The translations under genes and the position numbers were made by a program. Under the pieces are notes generated by a model that was not told the origin of the DNA, did no database searches, and saw only the letters and a list, made by a program, of their open reading frames with translations. Positions 7,412-7,931 of a stretch of 7,931 nucleotides of DNA are shown piece after piece. Every line of letters begins with the position of its first letter. The stretch's first letter is position 1. This DNA comes from an uncultured Eggerthellaceae bacterium (GTDB taxonomy: Bacteria; Actinomycetota; Coriobacteriia; Coriobacteriales; Eggerthellaceae), in NCBI GenBank assembly GCA_910589135.1, contig CAJUSL010000001.1:45282-53212 (forward strand), read 5' to 3'.

Positions 7412-7641
7412 TCCTTTCTCCTCTCTCGATTGCGTGAAGTGGCTTGCGCTCGAAGCGGTTCGCACCCGTGCCGCTGCGGCATACGTCGCGCCGCGCGCGG
7501 CGTATGCGTTGCACGCCTCGCGCCTCGTGCCGACGCGGCACACGTCGCGCTGCGCGCGCCTCGTGTCGCGTCCGCGGCAGCATCGCGTCCGAGTCGCTTC
7601 GATGCCCCCGATCCCTCATCGGGAAAGACACTTCTCCTCAT
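7412..7641 (-). promoter_or_regulatory. Long GC-rich, repeat- and hairpin-rich leader of the dmsABC operon
   Basis: About 230 nt lie between the candidate promoter and the dmsA start. The leader holds a 28-nt imperfect direct repeat (7464-7491 and 7523-7550, 23 of 28 identical), a hairpin GTGCCG-acg-CGGCAC (7527-7541), and an inverted repeat CATACG/CGTATG (7480-7506) enclosing the 14-bp self-complementary CGCCGCGCGCGGCG (7489-7502). Strong secondary structure in the mRNA is expected. No known riboswitch family is recognised. The dmsA Shine-Dalgarno AGAGGAG is at 7418-7424. Confidence 0.5.
7464..7550. repeat. Imperfect 28-nt direct repeat in the dmsA leader
   Basis: The copies at 7464-7491 and 7523-7550 match at 23 of 28 positions and end in the shared block ACGTCGCGC on the plus strand. 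They are 59 nt apart. A partial third relative (CGCCTCGTG followed by TCGCG) lies at 7558-7571. Confidence 0.6.
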
Positions 7642-7647
7642 TTTGAG

Positions 7648-7677
7648 ATTCTAGGGCGCGAAGGCGTGTCGAATCAA
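7648..7677 (-). promoter_or_regulatory. Candidate sigma-70 promoter of dmsABC
   Basis: On the minus strand, TTGATT (7672-7677) and TAGAAT (7648-7653) are separated by 18 nt. The -10 box has one mismatch to TATAAT and the -35 box two or more to TTGACA. The site lies in a small AT-richer island ahead of the operon, and transcription would begin near 7641. It is a pattern match only. Confidence 0.55.
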
Positions 7678-7695
7678 GGAAACAAGTTTGTCGAA
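7667..7695. repeat. TGTCGAA direct repeat at the -35 region
   Basis: TGTCGAA occurs at 7667-7673 and again at 7689-7695, 22 nt apart, or about two helical turns. The first copy overlaps the candidate -35 box and the second lies just upstream, a typical placement for a regulator site. No regulator can be named from this. Confidence 0.35.
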
Positions 7696-7931
7696 ACAGG
7701 ACTTTGAACTGGGAACTCTTTGGAAATTTTCCGTGAAAGCGGTGAACAAATGGCGGGCCGGGGAATCGCTTTGCGCACAGGTGCGGAAAAGTGAAGGCGC
7801 ATTGCCGGCCGCTGTTGGTTGTTGTCAGCTGTTGCCGCCGCTGTCGGCTGTTGCCGGCCACTGTCGGTCGCGCCGTTTCCGCGTTTTGAGAAAAATGAAG
7901 ATATCATCAAAGACATCGAGACGGGAATCGG
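7696..7931. other. Intergenic stretch without a recognisable gene
   Basis: No reading frame here looks like a protein. The stretch contains a palindrome GGAAA-T-TTTCC (7722-7732), three imperfect copies of a TTGCCGGCC(G/A)CTGT(C/T)GG motif (7802-7867), and an AT-rich patch with a near-palindrome TGAAGATATCATCA (7896-7909). A plus-strand gene might begin at ATG 7895, but only 12 residues would be visible before the edge and there is no convincing Shine-Dalgarno. This may be the upstream region of a divergent gene outside the window. Confidence 0.4.
7802..7867. repeat. Three imperfect copies of a 16-17 nt motif
   Basis: Copies lie at 7802-7818, 7832-7847 and 7851-7867 and follow the pattern TTGCCGGCC(G/A)CTGT(C/T)GG; the middle copy lacks one base. 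Copies 1 and 3 match at 15 of 17 positions. Spacing is irregular (30 and 19 nt start to start), so this is not a CRISPR array. Confidence 0.6.

Noticed and set aside
7412..7543. Upstream extension of dmsA to a start at 7543
   Set aside because: It would put about 44 Ala/Arg-rich residues before the Tat signal. ATG 7411 has an excellent Shine-Dalgarno and gives a standard signal peptide.
7802..7867. CRISPR-like array
   Set aside because: Only three imperfect 16-17 nt copies with irregular gaps of 2-13 nt, and no cas genes.

Overview
The window is high-GC DNA from an anaerobic respirer. The codon use, the menaquinol-type DmsABC enzyme and the MarR-like regulator beside it suggest a Gram-positive Coriobacteriia genome (Eggerthella/Gordonibacter-like). 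That assignment is inference, because there is no rRNA or marker gene here. All supported genes lie on the minus strand, so the window reads biologically from right to left.

Right part (7412-7931): no recognisable gene. It holds a candidate sigma-70 promoter (about 7648-7677), short repeats and palindromes upstream of it, and a GC-rich leader of about 230 nt full of repeats and hairpins.

Middle (3246-7411): a complete three-gene operon for a DMSO-reductase-family enzyme. It encodes a Tat-exported molybdopterin catalytic subunit (DmsA type), a four-cluster ferredoxin subunit (DmsB type) and an eight-helix quinol-oxidising membrane anchor (DmsC type). Genes are 13 and 1 nt apart, each with a strong Shine-Dalgarno sequence. 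The unit ends in a near-ideal intrinsic terminator. Electrons would flow from menaquinol through DmsC and DmsB to the Mo-bis-MGD site of DmsA outside the membrane. The substrate is not known: the active-site loop differs from E. coli DmsA.

Left part (1-3163): a second unit begins just past the terminator. Its first gene encodes an unusual regulator made of two MarR-like winged-helix halves in one chain. Its end overlaps by 14 nt the start of a second DmsA-type catalytic subunit, which runs off the left edge (732 residues visible). This second enzyme resembles E. coli DmsA at the active site, but has no Tat signal and carries an Ala/Gly-rich insertion of about 64 residues. The arrangement suggests that the regulator controls one or both reductases, possibly in response to the electron acceptor; this is inference.

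Most interesting points: the single-chain tandem MarR regulator, the Tat-less DmsA paralogue with a low-complexity insertion, the remodelled active-site loop in the complete DmsA, and the repeat-rich leader of the operon.
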